Below are positions 49,019 through 60,480 of a stretch of DNA of 64,000 nucleotides, piece after piece. The stretch is from Pelargonium x hortorum (taxonomy: Eukaryota > Streptophyta > Magnoliopsida > Geraniales > Geraniaceae): positions 1 to 64,000 of the forward strand of contig JAYMTJ010000028.1 of assembly GCA_036897525.1 (NCBI GenBank), given 5' to 3'. Position numbers and translations under genes: made by a program. Under the pieces are notes generated by a model, which saw only the letters and a program-made list of their open reading frames with translations, made no database searches and was not told the origin of the DNA. The first letter of the stretch is position 1. Every line of letters starts with the position of its first letter.

Positions 49019-50172
49019 TTACTTTACTTGTTTGTAAACGAATCCTACGTCTATTTCGTATATTTCTTGGTAAGTAACCCCTTTTGTTTATGTAGAAAAA
49101 CATGCTAAAACTTAACTTTTAAGCATTCCACTTCAATACTTAAATTATCTAAGACTACAGGGCTACATCTCCTACTTAATTAAGAATACTAGAGAAAATA
49201 ACTTGAATCAAGAGACTCATCGAGTAGTATAAATGGGTACTTCCGAAAGTAATTACGTACAAATATCTCCTTTTAAAATGGAAATACAGGGTGAAGGTTA
49301 GTTATCTTTAAGCGGGCCTCTGGGGAGTAGAATAACGAAAATAAGGAAATCTTGCTTATGAGTTTCAGCTCTATACCACGTCTGTAAAGATCGAAAGATA
49401 GAAAAGTTTCTCGCGTGTTAAAGTAGTTTAATACTGCCTTATTACTGTGGAAAACCCCGTTGAAGAAGTTGCCCAGGTCTTGGTACTATAAATCTAGTGA
49501 TCTTTATTGGAGTAGCTTACTTACTTTATCCGGTCCTTTTTAGTTAGAGCTAAACTAAAAAGCTCACAGAAGTTTTACAAAGAAACCGAGATTCCAAAGA
49601 AAATTTTTCTAAGCGCCTGTCCTACACAAAAATGAAAATTTGTTTTTTCGTAATTATTAATATGCAAGCGCTGTCTTTTATGTTATTATATTAGTAAGAA
49701 AAATTGAGGAGAATCTGGGGAGTATGTTAAGCAAATATAGGATTAAGGAGTAACCCTCCCTTATGGAGCTGAAGTGTTATTCTTGTTCAAAAGTAATATT
49801 CCTAGTTAGTAAAAGGTAAGAAGCTATTTACTTATAATAGAAAGAGATATTCTTAAAAACCTATAATAATAGATACATTCTTGTAATATAGGCTACTTTA
49901 TCCAAGTATTTTAAAACAATATGATTTCGGTATAAATGGTGCAAAAAATCTCCTTAAGAAAACTCCTCTCTAATATAAAACCTCGATATTCAGGGGTATC
50001 CGACTTTTTCAAGTGAAACAGAAAACTTTTCTATGACCCGTTAAGGTATACGAAAATCTATAGTAAAAACAACTTTTGTAGAATTTTGTTCGTGTAGTGA
50101 AAGCTACTTTAATTACTTTGTAAAAATAGTATAGAAATGATTACTATCCTTTGTATATTCTAAGCAGTTACG
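49019..50172. other. AT-rich spacer
   Basis: No supported feature. Confidence 0.4.
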
Positions 50173-50247
50173 TGAAGTATAGCCAAAAGTTGGTAAAGCA
50201 TAAGTTTGCAAAACTTACATACGTCGGTTCGAATCCATTCATGATAT
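50173..50247 (+). pseudogene. tRNA-Cys (GCA)-like relic with perfect anticodon arm
   Basis: taagt-ttgcaaa-actta (50201-50217) is a perfect five-pair anticodon arm with U33 and anticodon GCA, read as cysteine. Upstream agccaaaagttggtaaagca has D-arm form, with one mispair in a three-pair stem; downstream gtcgg-ttcgaat-ccatt has a T-loop but a weak stem. The acceptor strands pair at only about four of seven places. The contrast between a perfect anticodon arm and decayed flanks is unusual. Probable trnC copy, probably dead. Confidence 0.5.
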
Positions 50248-50950
50248 GATAATTTAGAATAACCGGAGGGTTCCTTATTTACTAAGAATTTAGAACTACT
50301 TTTATATACTGTATAGTTAGTTGCTTAGATATCCTTATAAAAATAGTAAAGTAAATAAGATTTCATACTAAAAAGGGGTTGTGTTGGAATTGTATATAGG
50401 AACTCCACGAATATGGAAATCGATCTATAAAATCAGAACCTTTGACCTCAGACAGAGAAGAGAATCTGGCATTGGAGCCCGGGATTTCTCACTAACTTTT
50501 GTTCTGGGTTTGTCAAATACGAAAAAATTTCTATTAAGAGCTCTAGTTTAATAAAGGAATCCTTTTTCAATGGAGGAATATACCTAATAGGGGTTTTGCT
50601 ATAGATATAGTCTAGATTTAGGGGTTCCTCTCTTTTATTTACTACTATTATTTATGTAATACAAAAAGAAAGCTATCAGGATTTGATTAGATCTTCTGAA
50701 CTCATGTAAAAAGTACGGTGTATATCTCTCATCCAAAGAAAAGGGTGTTTAGTAGCTAATTGAATATACCATAATTCATACAGATGTAGATTACTCTTTA
50801 TACTTAATAAACAGCTATAGAACTGAAACCTCTAGAAATAAGGCAACTTATTGACTCTATATTCCAAAATACATACTAGCTTTATAACCCTAAAAAAAGT
50901 TATCACAAACGTTTTCATAAAATTGCTTGGAGTCAAAAAGATTTTATTTA

Positions 50951-51022
50951 AAGAGTTCTTTCAGCGGGTTAGAACAAGTGACTGAAGGACTTATGGTCAG
51001 TGGTTCAAATATTCAGTAAATT
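50951..51022 (+). pseudogene. trnF-like tRNA relic, second copy
   Basis: cagcgggttagaacaagtga, ctgaaggacttatg and gtcagtggttcaaat follow plant mitochondrial trnF-GAA (agctggttagagcaaaggactgaaaa … gtcagtggttcgaat). The variable-loop/T-arm phrase gtcagtggttc is exact. The anticodon region has shifted by one base, so that aagt/actt pairs around a nine-base loop holding ctgaa. The 5' acceptor is not recognisable. Not expected to function. Confidence 0.5.
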
Positions 51023-51408
51023 ATATTTAAAATATAAAGCAGAGAGATTGATCCTGACAGTTCAAAGTTTCTTTAAAAAGGGATTCTATATCCTATGAGT
51101 TCCGCGCATACCTTAGATCAAAACTGAAATTCCGTGGAGTTTTTAACTTGATTTCTTACTCTTTTTATTGTGGATATTTCCTACCCAGTTTAGTTATAAT
51201 TTAGCTTAAATATTAAAGCCAAAAGGTTCCTTTAAAAAAGCTACCTCAAATTAAGTACTCAAAGTTTTAGTTTAAAGGGACCTTGTAAATTCTTAATGAA
51301 TCAGATATTAAGTAAAACTAAGTAAAGCTTTGCGCAGCAACTTCTTTCATCAAATGAAATCGAGAATTAGAAAACTTTGTGAAATCTGTATGAGACCCCC
51401 CCCCTTTT

Positions 51409-51672
51409 TTATACTTTAGAAGAGTATACCAGAAATGAAATAGGCTTTCCTTTATCAATGAATCCGGTGTTTATTGCACTTAATTGTATCCTTGTTAGCC
51501 GAAGGAGTTCTAACCGAAGTCTCCGTGTTCCGGTGCTCAGGAGTGAGGTGGCTCTATAAACTATAAAGGAAAGCGAATTGACTAGTGTGGATTTCTTTGT
51601 TGTCTCTATGCTTAGTTTGTACTTATTTTGTGGGGTCGGTCTCCTTTTTTGTACTGGAAGTCTAGGAAACAA
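51409..51672 (-). CDS. Hypothetical ORF, 87 codons, basic
   Basis: The third of three consecutive minus-strand ORFs in an 870-bp stretch that is less AT-rich than its flanks. The peptide starts MFPRLPVQKRRPTPQNKYKL and is Arg/Leu/Thr/Ser-rich, with TRRLRLELLRLTRIQLSAIN in the second half, possibly an amphipathic helix. The start is not a clear ATG context. No family recognised; basic composition would suit a ribosomal protein, but no motif supports that. Confidence 0.2.
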   Translation of the reverse strand: MFPRLPVQKRRPTPQNKYKLSIETTKKSTLVNSLSFIVYRATSLLSTGTRRLRLELLRLTRIQLSAINTGFIDKGKPISFLVYSSKV

Positions 51673-51871
51673 GACCGCATGGATGCCATATATAAGAAAT
51701 AGCGAGTTTTAACCCTCTGTCAATTAGGATTTTTCTTTTTGATAAGACACCTTTTTGTTGGCATCGGGGTAGCGCCCTTTTCTTTCTGGATTCTGTGGTT
51801 CCCAACCTTCGGCCTCTCGGGGTAGCACACTAAATAAGGTTTAGACCGGATTCTTTAAGAGTGACCGGGAT

Positions 51872-52060
51872 TTAAACCTTTGTCGCTAATCCCGTACCCT
51901 GTCTTTGTATCTTCCTTAGAGCTATACTACCCTTCTTACCTAGACTCTGTACCCCTGTTTTCATACTCTTGATAGCTTTGTTCTTGGTAATACCTGTAGC
52001 TTGGTTAGGAGCTTGGAATCCACTCAGGCGCTTAAGCACATAGTACTCGTTTGTACTCAT
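51872..52060 (-). CDS. Lys-rich ORF, possible rps11-like remnant
   Basis: It starts with ATG at 52060 and runs 62 codons to TAA. The peptide has LSGFQAPNQATGITKNKAIK, then MKTGVQSLGKKGSIALRKIQ and a tail GTGLATKV. Compared from memory with organellar/bacterial S11 (GFRGAR…Q.AATEK…KAV…VEVQIKGLG.GKESALRGLKKSGLRITKI), the order GF, Q-A-T, KA-hydrophobic-K, VQ, LG, ALR, G-L, TK is kept with small gaps. S11's C-terminal PIPHNGCRPPKKRR is absent after the stop. If correct, this is a shortened S11-like relic. If not, it is an unknown basic peptide. Related Lys-rich stretches lie at 7141, 17853, 48016 and 62683. An AAGGGAGA stretch precedes the ATG, too close to be a normal ribosome site. Confidence 0.3.
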   Translation of the reverse strand: MSTNEYYVLKRLSGFQAPNQATGITKNKAIKSMKTGVQSLGKKGSIALRKIQRQGTGLATKV

Positions 52061-52066
52061 TCTCCC

Positions 52067-52276
52067 TTACATACAACTATCTGATAAAGGCGGGTAAACA
52101 AAGAACAGCCTGGAACTAAAGCCAACTCCTTTTAAAAGCAGGGTTACATAATAGCAACGAAAGTACCAATTCAAAAAAAAGGCGTAATAGAACTTTAACC
52201 AATGACTTGAGATTAAACTAACCGGTGCTATGACCACTTCCAAAAACTGTAATACTAGCGTTCTAAAACATTCCAA
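52067..52276 (-). CDS. Hypothetical hydrophobic ORF, 69 codons
   Basis: In the same frame as, and directly upstream of, the Lys-rich ORF; its stop (52069-52067) is six bases before that ATG. The peptide is aromatic and hydrophobic (LVLQFLEVVIAPVSLISS, then FYYAFFLNWYF), consistent with one or two membrane segments. No family recognised. The head-to-tail arrangement may be chance, or one decayed gene cut by a stop. Confidence 0.2.
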   Translation of the reverse strand: MECFRTLVLQFLEVVIAPVSLISSHWLKFYYAFFLNWYFRCYYVTLLLKGVGFSSRLFFVYPPLSDSCM

Positions 52277-54008
52277 CTCTTCATTATCGAGCTCCTTTTG
52301 GATACCGTAAAGTCCTTATCAGTGTACTATAAGTGTCTAAGTATCCCCCCTTTTTTAGGAATTTCAATAATAGATAAGTAAGATTACTATACTGTATCCA
52401 ATTCTAAAATTGAGTGCTCTGTTAGGCAATGACGAATTGGAGACAAAGCAAAACGCAAAAGTAACCCCTTTAAGACCCAGTTCTTAATACCCTTCCCCGA
52501 TTACTCATTACTACTTACTTACTTAACCCGAGAACTCATCCTAACTTTTTAACTACTTTCCTTAGAAAGCCAAGACATTGACTCAAGCAAAATCTATTCT
52601 GGATTATCCTATATTAATGAAAAATGAAATAGTATAAGGCAAAGAGAACAAACAACAAAGAAAAAAAAGACCCTAGCCAGCTTGAACCTTTGACATGTAC
52701 GAACAAGGAAGCTCCGTATTAACCTCAATAATCGAGTGTTTTTAATCCTACTAACTATGCCTTATAGAGCTCTTTTATTTTCTACTGCCCAGCTTTGGCA
52801 GTTACGGTGCTGTAGTAGTTTAGATTTTACAACAGAGAACCCCTTTAATCACTGTATTCTTTTGTTATACAAAAAGATTCAAAATGGCTTTTAAGATAAC
52901 TTTAAGTTGATCAGGTTTGAATTGAGTTTTGGGGTATAGGAATCGACCTCTGGAGAGCACTCCTTTGTATAAATATATTGTAATATTATATAAAGATTTT
53001 CAATTTAGGGAGTATTTCAGACAAAGGCGGGGCTGGCTATCAAATTTTTTAGTAAGTAAGTGCGGTCAGACTAAAGAACCTACTCTAGAGTCATTTTTAA
53101 TGATTTTAGGTGAATACTGATATCAAAAATCCTACATCAAGAGTTTTCCTCCGACTAGTGAATCACCTCTGCTCAAAATCTACATTCATAGAATTCTTAT
53201 GGAGAACCCATCTAACCCTTTTCGTTGCTGATAACTATAAAACAAAGTTGTGTTAAGTTAGGTTTACTAAAAAAGATTCCTTCAGAAACAAGATAAAAAG
53301 CTCTAAACCAGGATATAGTATTCTATCCTACATGACAATTCACTACTAACCTCAAATTTCACAACGATAGGATCGCTGTTATTTTTGAGACTATCTTCAC
53401 TAACGAAACTCCCTTTTTTCTTGGAGGACGGTAATGAAAGAACAGTTTGACTACTAATATAACTAAAATGGAGCGCTTCGGCGTAAATCCTGACGTAACG
53501 TTTCGTACAAATTAGTAGAACCCTTTTTGCTTCATTTGAACTCCGGGTAGCTTTCCTTCTTTTCCCGAAAAATACACGAGCGCGGACCCTTGTAATTTAA
53601 ACAGGAGCACGTATAGAACAACCTCACACTATACTTCAAATTTTAAGCATCGATTCGAGACCCAAGAAACGAGTGCTCTTCTTCGAAGGGGATCCTACTA
53701 CAATCAGCGTAAGAGCCTAAACACTGACCACAAGAACGACTTCTCATTATATAAAAGACTCTAGAATCTGACTTTAAAAACCCTGCACAGCAACCCACCT
53801 CATAGCTCAACTATGATATGAAGGATAACAGATAAGCAAATAAGGTTGGCACTAGCTCGACCATGATTGTAATGTATACCTAAAGGATATTCTAGTCATT
53901 TTATTTGAATATTAAAAAAATACACAGAAAGTCTAGCTCAAGAAAGGCTGAAAACCCTATAGATATGTATTCTCCGCCTTGTTTTGTTATACGAAGAAGG
54001 AGACTCTT
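52277..54008. other. AT-rich spacer
   Basis: No supported gene. The frame at 52929-53120 (+) is Arg/Tyr/Phe-rich without motif. A phrase agcttgaacctttgaca near 52680 recalls a minus-strand T-arm but lacks partners. Confidence 0.35.
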
Positions 54009-54082
54009 AAGGCTCAGTACGGCTTGAACCTACAACATAACTATTATGGGTGGTATGTTTTAACCAATTAAATTATAAACCC
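54009..54082 (-). pseudogene. trnI: tRNA-Ile (CAU)-like gene, decayed anticodon stem
   Basis: The minus strand reads gggtttataatttaattggt, then the CAT anticodon loop cccataa, then ttgtaggttcaagc and tgagcct. This follows plant mitochondrial trnI-CAU (gggcttatagtttaattggt … ctcataa … ttgtaggttcgag … taagcct) over its whole length. All seven acceptor pairs can form, with wobbles. The anticodon stem tacca/tagtt has two mismatches and the T-stem one. In life CAU is modified to lysidine-AU to read AUA as isoleucine. Several differences are C-to-T-like. Some plant organelle tRNAs are mended by C-to-U editing, but that would not fix these; probably a pseudogene. Confidence 0.7.
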
Positions 54083-56639
54083 AAATTTGTCCCGCATGAA
54101 TACGGACTTTTATAAAAAGCAAAACGGAAAAACATACGAAGCATTTGGACTTACAAGATTGCTACTACTTAATACTTGAATTCATAATTAGGATTGTCTT
54201 GAAAAGATTCTTAAAAGAGGATTAAAACTTAAGCTTCAGCAAATATCTTTATAGTATAATTGTTTTATGCCGAGCTTTTTAATTTGAAGACAAGAACTTG
54301 GTAAGCTAAATAAGAAGCTAATGAGATGCCGGGGTTATATATAACTTCTTAAACCTAGCAAAAATCATAGAACTCTCTTAAGTTAAGGGTTTCTGCAGCA
54401 CTTTAACTTGGCGAAAAAGATGGAATTACCAATTACAAGCGAGTCTTTCTTTTTGGTTAGGAAATAATATAACTTTCACTTATCTATACTACCTGCACTC
54501 CTAAAGTTCGAAACTTTGATATCCTTGATCTACATTTTAGTTTCAAGAAACAGGTATCTGATAAGTTACCCTTGCTTAACTAAAGGATTTGGTGTACCTT
54601 GACCCGAACTAAAAAGAATTCGTTTATTACGTGGATTTATTTGAATTGAATAAAAACTCTAGCTAGAATACAAAATGAGAGCTGTAAATCTACCCTAAAA
54701 GATCCTGGTGTTTTTTGTCCTTTTATAGTTAATCAATTTGAATTTTGTATGCTTTTATAAAAATGACTACGAGTGTCAAGGCCTGTTTCTTCTGAAAGAG
54801 TTAAAGGAGTTTTTCCTTAGGCGCCCGAGTCACTAACTAAACTAGCTGAAAGAAAAGGGTTTTTCTTAAACATAAGTTTAGTAATAGGCATGGAATTCTT
54901 GTAAGGAAGTTCTAATATAGGATTCTAAAACTCAAAAGGGCTTACTTCTTTCAGAAGACCGATGCAAAAGGAAGGTAATTTTGTGACTTTTTTTACACCC
55001 AAAACTGGTTAGACTCAATAGCATACGTATCCGGTTCTTTTCCTTTATTATCTTAATCTGGCAAGCTAAGTATATACAATTGTACTTCGTGTGTTATACT
55101 TTGTATAACTTTTTCTATCCTATCATCTGGCAAACTCTTATAAAAGGCATTAAAGAAAAAGGGCCCTAGTTATATGTTAAGAAGGCACTCTCAACGAATT
55201 CTTATTACCTTTCTTTCTAGCGTACGAAGGAGATACGTGTAAATGAAGTATAGGATTCCACATGTTAAGCTGAGCAAACTATGACGCCACATTCTTAGTC
55301 GTCATTTTTTCTTAGAATACAGCAGCAACTATAGCCTTAACTCCGAACCCCTTGGAGGTGGAATTAATTCAGATTTAAAACGATAGTCAAAACCCCTTAA
55401 TATAAGAATAGAAAACTGCTTCAGTCTTAATTTTAGGGCTAGTTATAGAGTATCGAAGCAACAAGGTCTTTTTTGGTCTAGCAACCTTGCTCGTTGATAT
55501 TATATCGCTCATAACCTAGAATTGAAGGTTCTAGCTCTCACTCACACAAGGGAGGGGGTCTTACTTTGTATTGTGGCAGTAGCAGGGAAGAAAGGCTTTG
55601 ACCCTCTGCTTATCTGTAATTAATAATATTTATTAGCGGATACATGCTATTAAATGAGACCCCTTTATTGTCTTTCAAACAAAGTCCAACTCTTCCTTCG
55701 AATGAAAACTTAGATCCTTTTCTTTTCGCATCAAGGGGTTCGGGAGAATTAGGTAACAAAATAGATTCTCCCGGATTCAGTTATAAAAACAGCATTTAGG
55801 AAAGCCAACAAAGTAAAGTACTGTACCTTTATAGTATAATCAAGTCATAAGCAAAAGGAGCCCCTGTTTACCAATAAAAGCTAGCTAGGATCGCCTTAAA
55901 GTAGTAATTTTCAGATGGTTTACTAAAGTAAAGCTGTATGTCGCGCGTACCCAAAGCTTTCACAAAAAAGGTATTCCTAAAGCAAGTTTATTTAAAAACT
56001 ACAAGAAGTTTTTACAGAGACCCTCAATATACCTACCACGAGTATCCGCTGAACTAAAGGGTGTAACGCCAATCTCAAGATATTTATAATACAAAAAGTG
56101 GAATCCCGTATATCACAACTTCAGATAATGAGTATTCTTGTCCTATTGCATTTAGCATATTTTCTTATACTTTTTTAAAGATTTTAAGAGAAGGGGGCGC
56201 CCCTTTTAGTTATAGAAAGAACCCAGCCCTATATTATATTGAGTATACCTTTATCCTAAAGCATTATTTACTGAAATTTAAGGTTAACCCCCGACCAGAA
56301 TAATAACATACTTTAAGAAAAAATCCTAGATTGACAAGGAAACCCACGAGCATACCCCGCCCTTTACAATACCTATTATCTGACTCGTTTCAATTCTACT
56401 TTGTTATTAATCAAGTATACTAAGCCAAAAGTTAAAGAAGGTTTATACTCGCTTGTATCCTAACTATCTAAAAAAAATCTTATTTGGTTTATTTCTGTTT
56501 ATAGTATGTCAGCTACTTTAATATGACAAAATGAGTTCAGAAAGTCATTTTTCATCTATTCTATATAAGTAGCTCATTTTTATTGCTTGGCAGGGATCCT
56601 TTCATCTCGTGTAAATTGTAAAAACTTTACGGTTATTAA
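54083..56639. other. AT-rich spacer
   Basis: No supported feature. Confidence 0.4.
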
Positions 56640-56712
56640 GAGGTAATGCAGTTTGAACCTGCGCGCGTTTGCTTTATGTCTCCGTGATCGGCTTGATCTT
56701 TTATTCTATATA
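56640..56712 (-). pseudogene. Weak tRNA-like relic
   Basis: The minus strand reads gatcaagccgatcacgg, then gcgcgcaggttcaaactgc. The gatcaag phrase and the gcgc…ggttcaa phrase occur in this order in plastid-type trnH, but the anticodon arm between cannot be aligned and the acceptor does not pair. Weak. Confidence 0.22.
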
Positions 56713-57399
56713 GAAAGGAGTCCTTAATGCCTTTGTCTATAAAAACCTTATATCAAATCTTCGCTAGAATCATAGGAAGTATTAGTAAGTAGTCTTTTTG
56801 GATCACAGATATTTAGAGATATCCAGTTTGACTGATTAAAACTAAAAGAGGTTTTATTTAGGAAGCTTTAGTATAGGGTATATAGGTATCCTGTTCTACC
56901 ATTAAACTATAAAACATTCCCCTCCCTCTGCGCTGCTGCAGTTGGGTACACTTACCCCCTGCTCTTTCCTCTCTATAGTAGTCAATCTAATAAGAGGGAT
57001 ATCCCTTCCCTTACTAGGAATGAAAACTCTAGGGAATTGTATAAGAACTAAAAATAGAAAAGGTATCTATTAAAGTAACTTCCCTAAGGTTTTTCTATTT
57101 CTTATACTAAAAGGGGAGGAAAAGTAACAGAGAGAATACTGGTCAGGCGAAGCCTTTCCTACATGAATAACTGCCTACTTTGTATTCTCTATTACTAAAA
57201 CAAACTAATAGAATACTGAAGATAGAGTAAAACAACTACTATTAAGAGAATTCTAGATAGACTACTTTCTACACTATAACTACTATAAGATATACTACAC
57301 TTGCTAACAGGATCTAGCTACAGGGAATCCCCCTAGAGGAATATAATAGCTCGTAGGAAACAGAGGGGAATTAAAGAGCTGCTTTGACTTAGGTATGAA
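56713..57399. other. AT-rich spacer
   Basis: No gene. 57190-57320 is a monotonous stretch of tact/taata words like those at 16300-16480. Confidence 0.35.
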
Positions 57400-57421
57400 A
57401 GGGACAAAACTATCCTAAATA

Positions 57422-57616
57422 ATGTGGGTAAAAAGAAGACTTAATACTCAGCTTCAGGCTTTTCTTAATAAATTGAAAGGGCTTTGGATAGTGAATTTAC
57501 TAGTTAAAGTGGGGAATTTTTTACCGGTTCAAATAAACTTTATCCTCGGTAAACCTGTAAGGATGAAGCTCGACCCAGTGTTGCACCTAAAAACAGTAAC
57601 TGCATACCTTTTGTAA
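57422..57616 (+). CDS. Hypothetical basic ORF, 64 codons
   Basis: It starts with ATG. The peptide, MWVKRRLNTQLQAFLNKLKG and onward, is basic and hydrophobic with VNLLVKVGNFLPVQINFIL in the middle, which could be a buried or membrane-contact stretch. No family recognised. It sits at the left edge of the second island. It may be a fragment of a ribosomal protein or maturase-type gene by composition only. Confidence 0.2.
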   Translation: MWVKRRLNTQLQAFLNKLKGLWIVNLLVKVGNFLPVQINFILGKPVRMKLDPVLHLKTVTAYLL

Positions 57617-58756
57617 AAGATAAAGCTGAGTAAGACAACAAATGAAATGGCGTACCCCTTATCTATTTTAGGAGTTTCCTAATTTATTGTATGGACTCAC
57701 TACTTATAATTTGAATATCTAATAAATTATGTAGCATATGGAGCCCGATAGTTGACCTTATCTCTGAAAAGCCCATGCTAAGTTGACTCCAAACTCTTAG
57801 AAATACTCTCTCAAAGGAATCTGGAACCTGCTTACACTAAACTAAATATAATAAATAGGTTTGTTTTTACTCTCAACAAAGAAAAGAGCTTGCTTTGGAA
57901 TAGTGCTACACTTGAGAAATGCATTTCCCTCATGACAAGAAGAATTAGCTACATACACCATCAAGATAGAGCTGCAATCCATGATTAAGAGATTCCTCTA
58001 AGTATCTTATCATAGCTTTCACCAGGAATTCGAATTCTGTTAGTTTACCGTCAATGTCATTAGAACAAGATATTGTATTTACCCTTTACCTGCGCTTACA
58101 CAGAAGTAAAGTCAACTTGCTTTCTTTACCAAGAAGCCACAAAGCTCTGAATGTTCCCTCACTAAAACTAGAACACCTTTTCTTAGAAGCAAATCTTTCA
58201 CTCCTAGGAAGATAAATTCCTAAATTCAGTACTCTAATAAGTGCAACAATACCAACTAGTTTAAACTCCTAAACCTCCTTAAGTTTCTTTCTATTTAGCT
58301 GCAGCTGAACGCAAACAAAACCCTGAATACAAAACCCTAAGGAAATAGTTTAGATTATCTGCTTACAAGGAAACCCCAGAACACAGGCAAATTGATTACT
58401 TGTTAAACTACTAAACTGGAATTCTTTAGCATCAATTCTTACAGCAATGTCAGCCCGCTTAGTTTAAACCTCAAGAACACCCTCAGATAGAGCTGCCAAC
58501 CTGATGAGATTCCTCTAACATAAGTAGTATCTAAACAGAAACTCAAAGGGTATACTAATACAAAAAATTGGATTATCTTATCTCCTTTGCTTATAACAAG
58601 ATGGTGTAATTCCTTCATAAACATCTAAACAGGAACTCCTTTCTTAGACTTGACCTTTACCTTAGCTAGAACAGTTCCCAATAAATCAATCCTGAGCTGG
58701 CTTTACAAGAGATTCTATTTAGACTGTGCATCAAGAAACTGTCCTTCAAGAAATAG

Positions 58757-58978
58757 AGCTACACTTGTGCACCATCAGCTGCATTAGCAAACAAAGAACT
58801 TCACAGGCTTACAAGTACAGCTTGCTTTCATTCCCTCTTTTTTCATTTCAACTGCTCTCACTGCACTGGCTTACATAAGTTTCATTCAAGTTCCGGTAAG
58901 CCCTTGAAGTTAAACGACAAAGAAACCTGGTTCTATTCTCGTCACTCGTCAGTTGAACTTGTACACATTTCTCTATAA
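58757..58978 (+). other. 73-codon stop-free frame without ATG
   Basis: Open from after TAG (58754-58756) to TAA (58976-58978). The peptide is rich in His, Ser, Leu and Cys (for example FHFNCSHCTGLHKFHSSSGK). The Cys/His spacing C-x2-C…H-x3-H recalls a zinc finger only superficially. No Met. Probably chance or relic. Confidence 0.15.
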
Positions 58979-60480
58979 ACATTCTAGTGGCACAAAATCC
59001 TGATACACTCTACTCTCTGGACTAGATACGCTAGGAATCAAACAAACCTCTCTAAGAACTTCGTACAAAGACTACCTTCCAAGATCTACTCCTTACAAGA
59101 GAACTATATCTTAAACTCCTTCATCTGCTTGCTTCCTTTGCTTGCTATCACTATCATTGACCACCTTTAGAAGACAAGAATACACTGTCATTGGAATTCT
59201 AAGATAGTACATTATATTAGAGTTCGGTTAGGAATCTAAGGAAACAGAATTAGTACAACCTGAAAAAAGAAAGTAAGAACTTTGCTTTGGTAATATAGAC
59301 AAAGGCGATACTATGACCGGAACTGGATTGTTCGATCGAGCTGTCACTGTCAAGAAAGAGTACTTGCTTTCATAGCTTTAACCAAACCACCTTTGAATGC
59401 CAACCAAAACTCAATAACATCTGAACACTACCCACCTTTAAAACCAGAACTGAGGAATAACTCTATCTACCAGTCCAATGCCTGTCCAAGCTAGTCGGTG
59501 CTGTTTCCTTAACATTCTACTAGGAATACCCGGGCGATTCCATCACACCATTGAAAATCCCTGTCCTAAGTCCAATTTCAATGACAGCTAGCCTTAGAAG
59601 CTCTAACTCATCTGGCTAAGGTACCCACTAGAAAAAAAGAGAAATCCTGTGAAGTCTAATTAATATGGAATCTCTTGCCGTAGTCAATATCGATAGGACC
59701 CTACAAACTCAGAATCCTCATGTCTGTCATCCCTAACTCCAACTAAAGGTACTCAGCTTTAGGTACACTCTTACCATCTCTCCCTCTCCTTTGGAAGTAT
59801 AGTCAATAGCCAACTGAACTCTATCACTATCCCTAGGTTCTTTGAAAAGCTCTGCCAACTGGTAATGACTAAGCATCTCTACCCTTAAAGCAAAACACTA
59901 TCTCTCTAAGCCTCTAGCTAATGGTTCTCTCACTAGCAGATCAAGTCCTTTTTTTCTGTAAAACACTTATACGTCAACTTGAAAGCTCGCCTACTAAGGA
60001 ATACTCTAATCCTATGAAGCATTCTATAGCAAGGAACAATCTCTTTGCTTAGATTCCTGTCAACTTTGTAACTCTTACCTCCTTAAATACATATCAAGTC
60101 AATCCAATGAAGAATCCTAAATCCCTTAACCCCGGGAAACCCACAAACTACAACCCATCCCTAAGCTAAGAAGGAACTCACAGAATGTCCTAAACTACAA
60201 TTAAGCTCCTAACCCTATAACTACCCGTTCTAATTGAGGGAATATCATTCCTTCTTTATATTATAAGGTAACTCTTTCTCTTGCTAATACACCAAAGCGC
60301 TTTCAACTCAATCTAAAGCATGCCATGCACCTCCGAATACTAATAAGATGGAAACTGAGTACACTTCTCATTTAATGTACTTTCTTAATTGTCGAGGTAG
60401 TAATACCTTAATCCTAGGTACATACCCTAAATATCAACCTGATGCTAACCTTAACTGCGATACCCTCACGTAAAATTAGC

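Larger units (their letters stand above)
57400..60480. other. Second less AT-rich island of unknown origin
   Basis: C-rich on the + strand (many ctcct, aactcc and caagc words), with few long T runs, unlike its flanks. It shares near-identical phrases with the 12.2-15.4 kb island: aattagtacaacctgaaaaa (59230) with aattggtacaaccagaaaaa, accggaactg (59321) with accggaactg, and aagagtacttgctttca (59357) with aagagtacttgcattca. Several frames are open, but none resembles a known gene. Foreign or nuclear origin is possible but not shown. Confidence 0.4.

Noticed and set aside
53645-53690. gattcgagaccc on the + strand, a minus-strand T-arm look-alike
   Set aside because: The D-arm-like gagca lies too close, leaving no room for an anticodon arm.
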